Shown here piece after piece: positions 34,959-42,586 of a DNA stretch of 64,000 nucleotides; position 1 is the first letter of the stretch, and each line of letters starts with the position of its first letter. The position numbers and the translations under genes were made by a program. The DNA lies in NCBI RefSeq assembly GCF_001969445.1, contig NZ_CP017297.1:2914001-2978000 (forward strand), written 5' to 3'. This stretch comes from Brachybacterium sp. P6-10-X1 (GTDB lineage: Bacteria > Actinomycetota > Actinomycetes > Actinomycetales > Dermabacteraceae). The notes under the pieces are model-generated. The model was not told where the DNA came from, ran no database searches, and saw nothing but the letters and a program-made list of their open reading frames with translations.

Positions 34959-35012
34959 CATGGTGACGCTCGTGAGGGGCGCAGGAGGGCACGACGAGGT
35001 AAAGGACGGTCC

Positions 35013-37454
35013 GTGAACACGATCCCGCAACAGGACGCACTGCGTTCTCGGTGGACCCTGGAGGGGAAGATCCCCCTGTCCGGCATCGCCGACGGTGCCG
35101 TGTGGCACCGCGCCCGGACGGTGGCCACCGGGGAGGCCGTCATCCTGTTCATCGTGCGGGGCGAGGCGGCCCTCGAGGCCGCCGACGCCGTCCGGCGCGC
35201 CTATCTGGTCGAAGACCCGCACCTGCTGCCGGTCCGCGAGATCGTCGTGCTCGACGACCCGCGCGAGACCGACGAGGGCACGCCCGCCCAGGACGGTCCG
35301 ACGACGATCGTGGAATACCCGCTGCCGCCCGCCCCGCCGCTGGCGGCGCTGCTGAGCAAGGCGCCCCTGCATCCGGAGACGGCACGCTCGATCATCGGCG
35401 AGGCCGCGACCGGCCTCGAGGTGGCCCGTCGGCGCGGCGTGCGCCACCAGCTGCTGGACTCCAACCGACTGTTCGTCGACACCCGCACCGGTGCCGTCGT
35501 GGTGCTCGGAGTCGGCGTCGAGGCGGCTGCCCACATCGGGCTGGACCGGTCACGGGAGACCGCGTCGTTCCAGGACACCGCCGCACTGGTCGCGCTGCTG
35601 TACCGGATCCTGACCGGTCGCAGCCCGCAGCACGATGCCTCCGGTGTCGTGCCGCGGCCGAGCACCGTCGTGGACACGGAGATCCCGCAGGATCTCGACC
35701 TGCTGTGCGACCTGGTGCTCAATGAGTCGGCCGACGACATCCCCGAGACCACCCGCGGGCTGATCGCTGCGCTGGAACCCTGGCAGTCCATCCCGGTCAC
35801 CCTCGAGGCCTACCCGCAACCGATCCCGCCCGGTCGCCCCGCTCCCGGAACGTCCTCCGCGGCGACGACGGCGGGCGCTGCAGCACTCGCGGCGGAACCT
35901 GCGCCATCAACGGGCTCAGCGCCGTCGGCGGGCTCGGCACCGTCGGCGGACGCAGCGCCGTCCGAGCAGCTGCCGGAGGAGGACACGATCGCGCGACCAC
36001 CGGCGGCGACCGCCGCTGCGGTCGGCGCGGTCGGGGCCGCCGGTACCGCCGGAGCCCTGGGGATCGTCGGGGCCGCCGAGGCGGCGAACGGCTCCGGGCA
36101 GCGCGCCGAGCAGGACGACGCAGAGCATGCCACCGCGCAACGGGCCGGGGAGGAGGAGTCTGCTCGCCGTTCCGCGGAGGCCCAGGCCATCGTGCACGAC
36201 CTCCACCTCGACGAGAAGCGTGCGACCAGCCCGTTCCCCGGCCACCTCGACATCAGTGCGCCGGAACCGACACCGCGCACGACGGGCGATGAACCGCCCC
36301 GGGCGGCTCCCGGGGCGACGGGCACCTCCGACGGAGCCGGCGCCTCCGGAGCAGCCGTCGGTGCAGCTGCCGCAGGAGGCGCGGCCGCTGTCGGGGCGGG
36401 AGCCGCCGCCGTCTCCTCCGGGTCGGACTCCGCCGACGTCCCCGCCCGCACCGCGGGAACCCGGTGGCCACTCGCCCCGTCCTCTCCCGGAACCGCCGCC
36501 TCGAGCCCCTCCGCGGCCACGGCCGGTCCCCGCACCCCGGCGGAGACGCAGACCCCGTCGCAGACTCCGCGGGGAGACTCCGCGGCGGATCCTGCGGACG
36601 TGACCGGTCGCGGCGAACCGGTCGCCCCCGTCGCCGCTGCCGGCCCGATCGTGGTCCACGGACGCGGACGCTCCTCCTGGAACGACGACCCCGCGGAGAG
36701 CACGGTCGCCGCGTCCAGGAGCTCGCTGCTGCGGGACGTGGTCAGCGTGGCCGTCGACCACGATGATCCCGACAGCTATGCCTGGGGGCCGCAGCAGCCC
36801 GAGGAGCGCTCCCGCCAGTCGCAGTGGATCATCGCCGGTGCCGTGCTGTTGACCATCATCGCCGCCGTCTTCGCCGTGACCACCGCGACCTCCGGGCTGC
36901 GCGACCGGATGGCCGATCCGTTGGACACCTCTGCGGCACCTGCACCGACGGAGACGGAGACCGGCGAGGCCCCCGTCGAGCCGACCGCCGAGAACACGGA
37001 GGAGCCCGAGCTGCCGTCCCCGGAGCTCGACGGCGTCGAGCTGTCCTCCCACGGCGGCGGGGATCCCGATCACACCGACCAGCAGGACCGGCTCACCGAC
37101 GGAGATCCCAGCACCTACTGGTCCACCCAGCACTACGCGAGCCCGGACTTCGGGGGCCTGAAGGACGGCGTCGGCATCCGGATCGATCTCGCGGAGAAGT
37201 CGGAGCTGTCCGCCGTCACGGTCACGACCGCCCGCAACACCGGCGGCACCCTGGAGCTGCGCACCGTGAACGAGGACGGATCTCCTGGCGACGTCCTCGC
37301 CTCCGGGGAGTTCGCGGGGGACAGCGAGGTGCGACTGGAGCCCGACGAACCCGTCGAGACCGGCCAGGTCATGGTGTACATCCCCGAACTTCCCCCGGAC
37401 AGCGATGAGGCGGGGCGGTTCCGTGCCCGGATCGCGGAGATCAGCGTCGAATGA
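35013..37454 (+). CDS. Pseudokinase with transmembrane segment and discoidin-like ectodomain
   Basis: The 813-residue protein starts with GTG 35013 after AAAGGA. Residues 10-260 resemble a protein kinase but have lost the catalytic parts: the HRD motif reads HQL (145-147) and DFG is replaced by LGV (165-167). A long Ala/Pro/Ser-rich disordered region (270-600) follows, then one membrane helix (about 605-627) and a discoidin/F5-8-like domain (670-813, with DPSTYWST). This matches the C-terminal half of mycobacterial MviN (Rv3910), where a phosphorylated pseudokinase recruits the FHA protein FhaA to control lipid II flipping. Here it is a separate protein, 54 bases after murJ. Confidence 0.85.
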   Translation: MNTIPQQDALRSRWTLEGKIPLSGIADGAVWHRARTVATGEAVILFIVRGEAALEAADAVRRAYLVEDPHLLPVREIVVLDDPRETDEGTPAQDGPTTIVEYPLPPAPPLAALLSKAPLHPETARSIIGEAATGLEVARRRGVRHQLLDSNRLFVDTRTGAVVVLGVGVEAAAHIGLDRSRETASFQDTAALVALLYRILTGRSPQHDASGVVPRPSTVVDTEIPQDLDLLCDLVLNESADDIPETTRGLIAALEPWQSIPVTLEAYPQPIPPGRPAPGTSSAATTAGAAALAAEPAPSTGSAPSAGSAPSADAAPSEQLPEEDTIARPPAATAAAVGAVGAAGTAGALGIVGAAEAANGSGQRAEQDDAEHATAQRAGEEESARRSAEAQAIVHDLHLDEKRATSPFPGHLDISAPEPTPRTTGDEPPRAAPGATGTSDGAGASGAAVGAAAAGGAAAVGAGAAAVSSGSDSADVPARTAGTRWPLAPSSPGTAASSPSAATAGPRTPAETQTPSQTPRGDSAADPADVTGRGEPVAPVAAAGPIVVHGRGRSSWNDDPAESTVAASRSSLLRDVVSVAVDHDDPDSYAWGPQQPEERSRQSQWIIAGAVLLTIIAAVFAVTTATSGLRDRMADPLDTSAAPAPTETETGEAPVEPTAENTEEPELPSPELDGVELSSHGGGDPDHTDQQDRLTDGDPSTYWSTQHYASPDFGGLKDGVGIRIDLAEKSELSAVTVTTARNTGGTLELRTVNEDGSPGDVLASGEFAGDSEVRLEPDEPVETGQVMVYIPELPPDSDEAGRFRARIAEISVE

Positions 37455-38089
37455 CCCCCGAGGCGCCTCGCGACCCCGAGCGGCCGACGGCGACCCCTGC
37501 CCTGCATCGCCTCCGCCGACTGCCCGCGCGGTGGCTCGATCGGGGAGGATCCCGGCGCCGGCCGACCGCGCGTCCGCACGCATCCGCGGTGCTCGGCATC
37601 CCGATCCCGCTCCTGCTGACCGCTCTGGTTCTCGCCGCCCTGCTCGGTCTGCTGCTCTCGGTGACGCTGGAGGCGTCGACGGGGAACCGCTCCTACAGCG
37701 TCTCCTCGTCGGTCGAGCAGGACTCGGGCGCCGGGAAGAATTCCTCGGGTCTGCCCGTTGTGACGGAGGCGAGCTTGGGCACCGAGGTGCAGAGACTCGT
37801 CGACTCCGGCATGATCCAGCCGCCGACGAGCTTCGACGCCACCGCGTGCCTGCGGGCGCTGGGAGTCCAGGATTCGGTTCTGATCATGGAGGAGGTCGCA
37901 TGGAGTGCCGACGAGAGCCGTGCCTGGCTGCTCGTGCACGGTCCCATGGACCGCGAGACCCTGCGCGCGAACGGTGGCACGGTCTCCGCCTCGGTGGTCC
38001 GCCAGGACTGCGGCTCCGGCACGGCGGACGGCACCGACCCGGCCGAGAGCCGACTGTGGGCCGGTGAGGTCATGATCGGCTCCCTATGA
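37451..38089 (+). CDS. Single-span membrane protein resembling an orphan anti-sigma factor
   Basis: The 212-residue protein overlaps the pseudokinase stop by ATGA. It has a basic cytoplasmic leader (1-45), one membrane helix (about 48-72, IPIPLLLTALVLAALLGLLL) and an extracellular domain with two cysteines (TACLRALGV and VVRQDCGSG). At this position mycobacteria encode sigM and its anti-sigma factor (Rv3911-Rv3912). The layout and C-terminal domain resemble the anti-sigma partner, but no sigma factor gene is present and the leader is short on recognisable sigma-binding features. The identity is therefore tentative. Confidence 0.55.
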   Translation: MTPEAPRDPERPTATPALHRLRRLPARWLDRGGSRRRPTARPHASAVLGIPIPLLLTALVLAALLGLLLSVTLEASTGNRSYSVSSSVEQDSGAGKNSSGLPVVTEASLGTEVQRLVDSGMIQPPTSFDATACLRALGVQDSVLIMEEVAWSADESRAWLLVHGPMDRETLRANGGTVSASVVRQDCGSGTADGTDPAESRLWAGEVMIGSL

Positions 38090-38194
38090 GATCACCCCGA
38101 TTCCCGAGACCACCCGCCCTGCATCCTGTGCCCGACCGGGCCCCACCGTGGGCCCCCTGAGACCACCACGAACCCTCCGGAAGGACATCACCCC

Positions 38195-39271
38195 ATGTCA
38201 CAGCCCATCCAGGCCCTGAACATCCTCGGCGCCCCCTCGACCCCGTCGGCGGCAACCGCACCGGCGGCCGCGACCCCGGCCGACGACACCGTCCACGAGG
38301 TCGTCATCGTCGGCTCCGGTCCGGCCGGGTACACCGCGGCGATCTACACCGCGCGCGCCGAGATGAAGCCGATCGTCCTCGCCGGGGCCCTGGACGCCGG
38401 CGGAGCGCTGATGACCACGACCGACGTCGAGAACTTCCCGGGCTTCCCCGAGGGCATCCAGGGCCCTGAACTGATGACGCAGATGCAGGAGCAGGCCGAG
38501 CGCTTCGGCGCCGAGGTCATCTTCGAGGACGCCGTCGACCTCCAGCTCGAGGGGGACATCAAGACCGCCACCCTCGACGACGGCACCGTGTACCGCGCGA
38601 AGACGCTGATCCTCTCGACCGGCTCGGCGTACCGAGAGCTGGGGATCGATGGGGAGAGGCAGCTCTCCGGCAAGGGCGTCAGCTGGTGCGCGACCTGCGA
38701 CGGCTTCTTCTTCAAGGACCAGGACATCATCGTCGTCGGTGGTGGCGACAGCGCCGTCGAGGAGGCGACCTTCCTGACCCGTTTCGGCAAGTCCGTGACC
38801 CTGGTGCATCGTCGCGACGAGCTTCGGGCCTCGAAGATCATGGCCCGTCGTGCCGAGGCCGACCCGAAGCTGCAGTTCTCGTGGAACAGCGAGATCGTGA
38901 GCATCAACGGTGAGGAGAAGGTCGAATCGGTGACCCTGCGCGACACCGTCACCGGCGAGGAGCGCGTCATGCCGACGACCGCGGTGTTCGAGGCGATCGG
39001 CCACCTGCCGCGCACCGATCTGCTGCGGGGCAAGCTCGAGCTCGATGAGCAGGGATACATCGTCGTGGAGGGCCGCTCCACCCACACGTCCGTGCCCGGC
39101 GTGTTCGCCGCCGGTGACGTCGTGGACCACACGTACCGTCAGGCCGTCACCGCCGCAGGCACAGGCTGCCAGGCCGCGCTGGACGCCGAGCGGTGGCTGA
39201 CCGACCAGGCCGCCCTGGCCGACGAGCAGGCGAAGGCCGCAGCCGTCGCCGCTGCGCCCGCGGGCCGCTGA
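38195..39271 (+). CDS. trxB: Thioredoxin reductase
   Basis: The 358-residue flavoprotein has the FAD motif GSGPAGYTAAIYTARAE near 38-54, the redox-active WCATCDG with Cys165 and Cys168, the NADPH motif VVGGGDSAVEEATFLTRF near 185-202, and the C-terminal FAD block TSVPGVFAAGDVVD. It passes electrons from NADPH to thioredoxin. The N-terminus has a 25-residue Ala/Pro-rich leader before the first strand. An AAGGAC site lies before ATG 38195. The next gene is a thioredoxin-fold protein that lacks the reducible cysteines. Confidence 0.96.
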   Translation: MSQPIQALNILGAPSTPSAATAPAAATPADDTVHEVVIVGSGPAGYTAAIYTARAEMKPIVLAGALDAGGALMTTTDVENFPGFPEGIQGPELMTQMQEQAERFGAEVIFEDAVDLQLEGDIKTATLDDGTVYRAKTLILSTGSAYRELGIDGERQLSGKGVSWCATCDGFFFKDQDIIVVGGGDSAVEEATFLTRFGKSVTLVHRRDELRASKIMARRAEADPKLQFSWNSEIVSINGEEKVESVTLRDTVTGEERVMPTTAVFEAIGHLPRTDLLRGKLELDEQGYIVVEGRSTHTSVPGVFAAGDVVDHTYRQAVTAAGTGCQAALDAERWLTDQAALADEQAKAAAVAAAPAGR

Positions 39272-39303
39272 GCGCGCACGGACGCGCTCCTGGCGCCCCA
39301 CCG

Positions 39304-39732
39304 ATGACCGCTCCGGACGGCGACCTCGATCCTGCACCGGGACCCGAGGTCGCCGTCCTGCTGGTCACCGCTGCCTGGTCGGCGCCGGCCCGGCCCGCGG
39401 CCACCGTGCTGCGGGAGCTCGCACGCCGCTGGGGGTCGAGAGTTCACGCCCTCCTCGTCGAGGACGCCGACGAGGAGATGCTCGACCTCCTCGGCGTCCA
39501 GACGATCCCGACCTGGATCCGTCTCTCGAGGGCCACTGCCCGGGGGAGCGCGGTGAACTCCTCGGTGACGACATTCCACGAGACGACGTTCCACGATCTG
39601 CGAGCCACCGACCTCCACGGGAACCCCGTCGTCCTCACCGGCGCATGGACGATCACCCACTGCCGCAGCGGCGCTCTGCCGAAGCACGCCGTCGACGAGC
39701 AGTTCGGTCCGGACTCGGGTTCCGCCCCCTGA
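39304..39732 (+). CDS. Thioredoxin-fold protein without the CxxC active site
   Basis: The 142-residue frame starts at ATG 39304, 32 bases after trxB. It occupies the trxA position and has a thioredoxin-like order: a beta strand, then AWSAPARPAATVLRELARRWG, then EEMLDLLGVQTIPTWIRL. The active-site WCGPC is replaced by W25-S26-A27-P28-A29, so both cysteines are gone, while the cis-proline (P69 in TIPT) is kept. It cannot act as a disulfide reductase. There is no good ribosome site; the start is uncertain. A structural or regulatory role, or ongoing decay, is possible. Confidence 0.65.
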   Translation: MTAPDGDLDPAPGPEVAVLLVTAAWSAPARPAATVLRELARRWGSRVHALLVEDADEEMLDLLGVQTIPTWIRLSRATARGSAVNSSVTTFHETTFHDLRATDLHGNPVVLTGAWTITHCRSGALPKHAVDEQFGPDSGSAP

Positions 39733-39854
39733 CGTCCGCGGCTCGCCGGACTTGCTCCCGAGGATCGACCGGGTCCCACCGCGAGGACAGGGTCGAGCCC
39801 AGGTGATCCTGTCAACATGTCCGGGACGGTGCCGCGTCACGAGGGCCGACGCTG

Positions 39855-40111
39855 TTGTCCACAACGTCATCCACAGTGTTGTCCACTGCGAGGTGGGGGT
39901 TCATCCACAGAGTCATCCACATCCTCATGTGGACAACCGGAGGACGAGATTCTCTCCTCCAGGCGTGAGAATCCGCCCGTGACCTGCACAAACAGTGTTC
40001 CAGCGTTCGGCCGCCGACCCATAGGCTTCCTGTCAGAAGCACATTGACACGACGGCCGAGCACGCGTCTCCGGTCACGTTTTCCACAGAGTAACCCACAC
40101 TGTGCACAAGA
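39855..40111. promoter_or_regulatory. DnaA-box array left of the parS cluster
   Basis: Boxes (nine bases each) start at 39855 TTGTCCACA, 39867 TCATCCACA, 39879 TTGTCCACT, 39901 TCATCCACA, 39913 TCATCCACA, 39928 TGTGGACAA (reverse), 40081 TTTTCCACA, 40093 TAACCCACA and 40103 TGTGCACAA (reverse). The first six fall within 82 bases, and several starts are exactly 12 bases apart in the same orientation. This is denser than the dnaA-dnaN region. Confidence 0.8.
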
Positions 40112-40295
40112 CGTCGGTGGACGCGCTCCGCTGCATCGCCGAACCGCGCTCCGCCAGTGCCCCCGTCCGGTTCCCCGTGCTCCACGTGGAACCGGACGGG
40201 GGTGCCCTATATCGGTGTTCGGACGTCGGGGACCTTGTGCTGGCCACCGTCTGTTCGCGATCCGTTCATGCACGTGTCCCCTCACGACAGGCCCG

Positions 40296-40309
40296 GTTCC
40301 CCGTGAAAC
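40296..40309. promoter_or_regulatory. parS: parS site
   Basis: GTTCCCCGTGAAAC, 12 of 14 to the parS consensus. Confidence 0.75.
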
Positions 40310-40425
40310 GTACAGCGACTCCACACCTGCACGGCGTCCCGTCATATCGCGGGCATCAGCACCGCTCGTGCCATCGGTCGAGACGAACCTGGGGAGCACG
40401 GGCACTCCTCCGATCCGAGGAGATT

Positions 40426-40439
40426 GTTCCGCGTGAAAC
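40426..40439. promoter_or_regulatory. parS: parS site
   Basis: GTTCCGCGTGAAAC, 12 of 14 to the parS consensus. Confidence 0.75.
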
Positions 40440-40581
40440 CCCGCGGTCCAGGATGATCTCGCACTGGAAGATTCGGGCCGCGCCTACTCCCGGACTACTC
40501 TGCACTTGAGCTCACGGGGCGATCGGCCCGCATGAGGTCTCGTGGAAGAGTTGACGCCGACCAGTGACGCCGCTCGAACAC

Positions 40582-40595
40582 GTTTCACGGGAAAC
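40582..40595. promoter_or_regulatory. parS: parS site
   Basis: GTTTCACGGGAAAC, 13 of 14; it is the reverse complement of the three sites at 40704, 40823 and 40939. Confidence 0.88.
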
Positions 40596-40703
40596 AGCGC
40601 ACGTGCGCGAAAGCGCACTGGAAGCAGGGCATCTCTCCACGCACTCCATTGCCTCCGCGGGGCTCACCACGCCCTGATCCGAACCCGGCGGTCCATCCAC
40701 GCC

Positions 40704-40717
40704 GTTTCCCGTGAAAC
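40704..40717. promoter_or_regulatory. parS: parS site
   Basis: GTTTCCCGTGAAAC, 13 of 14 to the parS consensus. Confidence 0.88.
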
Positions 40718-40822
40718 CGGGCGAGCTCCACCACCAACGCTCCGGAGAAGGTGTTCCACCAAGCTCTGGCAGCTCGAGCGTGTCCGAGAAGCCAGGGAAT
40801 CACCCTGGCTCACATCTGAGGC

Positions 40823-40836
40823 GTTTCCCGTGAAAC
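40823..40836. promoter_or_regulatory. parS: parS site
   Basis: GTTTCCCGTGAAAC, 13 of 14; 119 bases after the previous site. Confidence 0.88.
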
Positions 40837-40938
40837 AGAGAGCGACGCGTCTACCGACTCCCCGTCGGGCTTGCTGCCTCCCACGAGTGGAGGAGGATCA
40901 GGCACACCGGGCCGGAGCTCTGGAGATTCCCCCACCCG

Positions 40939-40952
40939 GTTTCCCGTGAAAC
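40939..40952. promoter_or_regulatory. parS: parS site
   Basis: GTTTCCCGTGAAAC, 13 of 14; 116 bases after the previous site. Confidence 0.88.
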
Positions 40953-41150
40953 TCTGCGCGTATGACGTCACCGCACCGCACGCCGCGTGAACGACCGCCG
41001 CCGAGATCGCATCCACCGCGGGCTCAGTTCGGACGATGCTCAGATCGAGCACAGGGCAGGGCAGTTCGCAAGCCACCGACTTCGCCCACCAGTCATGGGG
41101 TCGACCATGCAATCACCGACACCGTCATCGACGACGTCTTCTCGCACATG

Positions 41151-41164
41151 GTTTCCCGTGGAAC
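41151..41164. promoter_or_regulatory. parS: parS site
   Basis: GTTTCCCGTGGAAC, 12 of 14 to the parS consensus. Confidence 0.8.
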
Positions 41165-41389
41165 ATGGCCGGCCGCGCACGATCCCCATCAGGTTCACCC
41201 CAGTCTCGGTGCCGTTCATTCACCGAGAGCTTCGACCGAGGTCGCGGTGAGGTTCGCATGGGCGTGCTCCACCCCCCACGGTGCCGCTCCTCTATGACGG
41301 CACGAGCCGGCCGTATGCCGAATCCGCGCCTGAGGAATGGGCAGCTTCATCGACAGCTTCATCGACAGCGCATACCCGTTCTGCACCGT

Positions 41390-41403
41390 GTTCCACGGGA
41401 AAC
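41390..41403. promoter_or_regulatory. parS: parS site
   Basis: GTTCCACGGGAAAC, 12 of 14; exact reverse complement of the site at 41151. Confidence 0.8.
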
Positions 41404-41569
41404 TTTGCCGGAAGGGTGCGACGACCGTCGGCCGAGACGGGGTGTCAATCGTCAGATGCGCAAAGCCCACCGAACGAGCAACGCACCGAGCGACAGCCAA
41501 GCGGCAGCGAAGAGATCATGCATCTGAACGCGTCGCGGTGAGCACAACGAGCCGACCACGCCTGCGAGA

Positions 41570-41583
41570 GTTTCACGAGAAAC
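41570..41583. promoter_or_regulatory. parS: parS site
   Basis: GTTTCACGAGAAAC, 13 of 14 to the parS consensus. Confidence 0.88.
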
Positions 41584-41700
41584 GCGGCCAGTCACGCGTT
41601 CGCGAACATCGTCGTCTAAACCGTCATCACATCCAGTGATCGCCCGAGAGTGGCAGGGACGCCATGTGGTGACCGACTGATCTCCGCCCCGAGTTCTCAC

Positions 41701-41714
41701 GTTTCACGAGAAAC
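41701..41714. promoter_or_regulatory. parS: parS site
   Basis: GTTTCACGAGAAAC, 13 of 14; identical to the site at 41570. Confidence 0.88.
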
Positions 41715-41904
41715 GTACCCGCACACGAGGAAAGGAGGTCCCTGCGGGGCGTACTTGCTGGATGCGAGGAGTTGGAAGGCAGCCAGCACTCGCCTCGCGC
41801 CCCATCACCGACCGATCCGCCGAGAGGTCCGCCGTGGAGGACCAGTCTCAACGGAGTCACTGATCCCAGGTCATGCGCGATCCGACAGCCCTCGGTGGAC
41901 CAGA

Positions 41905-41918
41905 GTTTCACGTCGAAC
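41905..41918. promoter_or_regulatory. parS: parS-like site
   Basis: GTTTCACGTCGAAC, 12 of 14; the central CACGT is kept but the right arm is weaker. Confidence 0.7.
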
Positions 41919-42094
41919 GATCGACCCGTGACCGCTGCTCACGACCAGGATGAGGCATCTCGGCAGCGACGCGGCGATACCCACGTAGGCATGCCGATCG
42001 AGGATCACCGTGCGTGGGGTGATGGCACGGCGCTGTGTCTCGGAGCGCCGTTCCCATCGGACGCGCCGAGACGACCGAAGCGGTTCCACGTGGA

Positions 42095-42199
42095 TCATCC
42101 ACAATGGTGTACACAGTGGTGGACAACGTCGCGTTCAGGATGCTGACCAGCATCGACACATCCAGCGGCACCGACGAGACGTCGTCAGGCTGTGGATGA
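42095..42199. promoter_or_regulatory. DnaA boxes right of the parS cluster
   Basis: TCATCCACA at 42095-42103, GGTGGACAA (reverse, one mismatch) at 42118-42126 and TGTGGATGA (reverse of TCATCCACA) at 42191-42199. The TCATCCACA variant also occurs three times in the left array, so the two flanks look related. Confidence 0.6.
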
Positions 42200-42390
42200 C
42201 AGTGCCGGCCAACGAGGACGCGGGGCGCGCGAGAACATGGACGATGGCGCGGGGTCATCACGAGGAAGAACAGCCGCAAGGATCGTAGCTGACGCAGTAT
42301 GCTCTCGTGTCAGCACCCCGCACAGGAAGACTGTGTGTCCCACATCACATCCGGTGGGCGACGGTCCAGTTCCTCCCTACCAGTCCGTCC

Positions 42391-42427
42391 CCCACCAGTG
42401 CGGCCCCCCCCCCCCACCAGTGCGGCC
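42391..42427. repeat. Twelve-base C homopolymer between short direct repeats
   Basis: C12 runs from 42404 to 42415. The flanks repeat CCCACCAGTGCGGCC (first copy from 42391, second from 42413), so a 22-base unit is present about twice. Such tracts slip in replication and in sequencing. Confidence 0.85.
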
Positions 42428-42536
42428 CTCCACAGGTGCGACCCCACAGGTACGTCGACGTCGCCATCACGGAACTCTCCGTCCCCGGACGGGTAAGGCT
42501 CCCCGGAGTCGGCCGGACGGGGGTGTCCCCGGACAG

Positions 42537-42566
42537 AGAAGGGGGCCGGCGCGAACGCCGGCCCCC
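42537..42566 (-). terminator. Intrinsic terminator of parB
   Basis: An 11-bp GC stem (42541-42551 with 42556-42566, loop CGAA) is followed on the minus strand by TTCTCT. It lies 20 bases after the parB stop. Confidence 0.85.
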
Positions 42567-42586
42567 TGATCATTCACCCGGTGGGA

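Larger units (their letters stand above)
40179..42096. promoter_or_regulatory. parS: parS cluster (about 13 ParB-binding sites)
   Basis: Fourteen-base sites match the consensus GTTTCACGTGAAAC at 11-13 positions. Starts are 40179, 40296, 40426, 40582, 40704, 40823, 40939, 41151, 41390, 41570, 41701, 41905 and 42083. The commonest form is GTTTCCCGTGAAAC (40704, 40823, 40939; reverse at 40582). Spacing is about 110-240 bases. They lie directly downstream of parB and should seed ParB spreading and the segregation complex. Confidence 0.9.
39733..42586. other. 2.85 kb non-coding origin-proximal region (parS plus DnaA boxes)
   Basis: No open frame here has a plausible product, and most are interrupted by, or read through, binding sites. 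Base composition is visibly less GC-rich than the coding flanks. It holds about 13 parS-like sites between 40179 and 42096, a DnaA-box array at its left end (39855-40111), further DnaA boxes at the right end (42095-42199), a C-tract (42404-42415) and the parB terminator. In M. tuberculosis this position holds cwlM and one more gene; here both are absent. Confidence 0.85.

Noticed and set aside
32073-35534. An 1153-codon minus-strand open frame opposite the DUF6049, murJ and pseudokinase genes
   Set aside because: Antisense shadow in very GC-rich DNA; low-complexity His/Arg/Gly-rich translation, while the plus-strand genes have clear family motifs.
39193-39303. Longer start for the thioredoxin-fold protein inside trxB
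   Set aside because: The extra N-terminus is low-complexity and lies inside the trxB coding end; the fold begins after ATG 39304.
41216-41911. Several 60-130 codon frames inside 39.8-42.5 kb
   Set aside because: They have no ribosome sites or motifs and run straight through parS sites; base composition is not coding-like.
39855-42199. CRISPR array as an explanation of the short repeats
   Set aside because: The repeats are 9- and 14-base binding sites without constant spacers and match DnaA and ParB sites.
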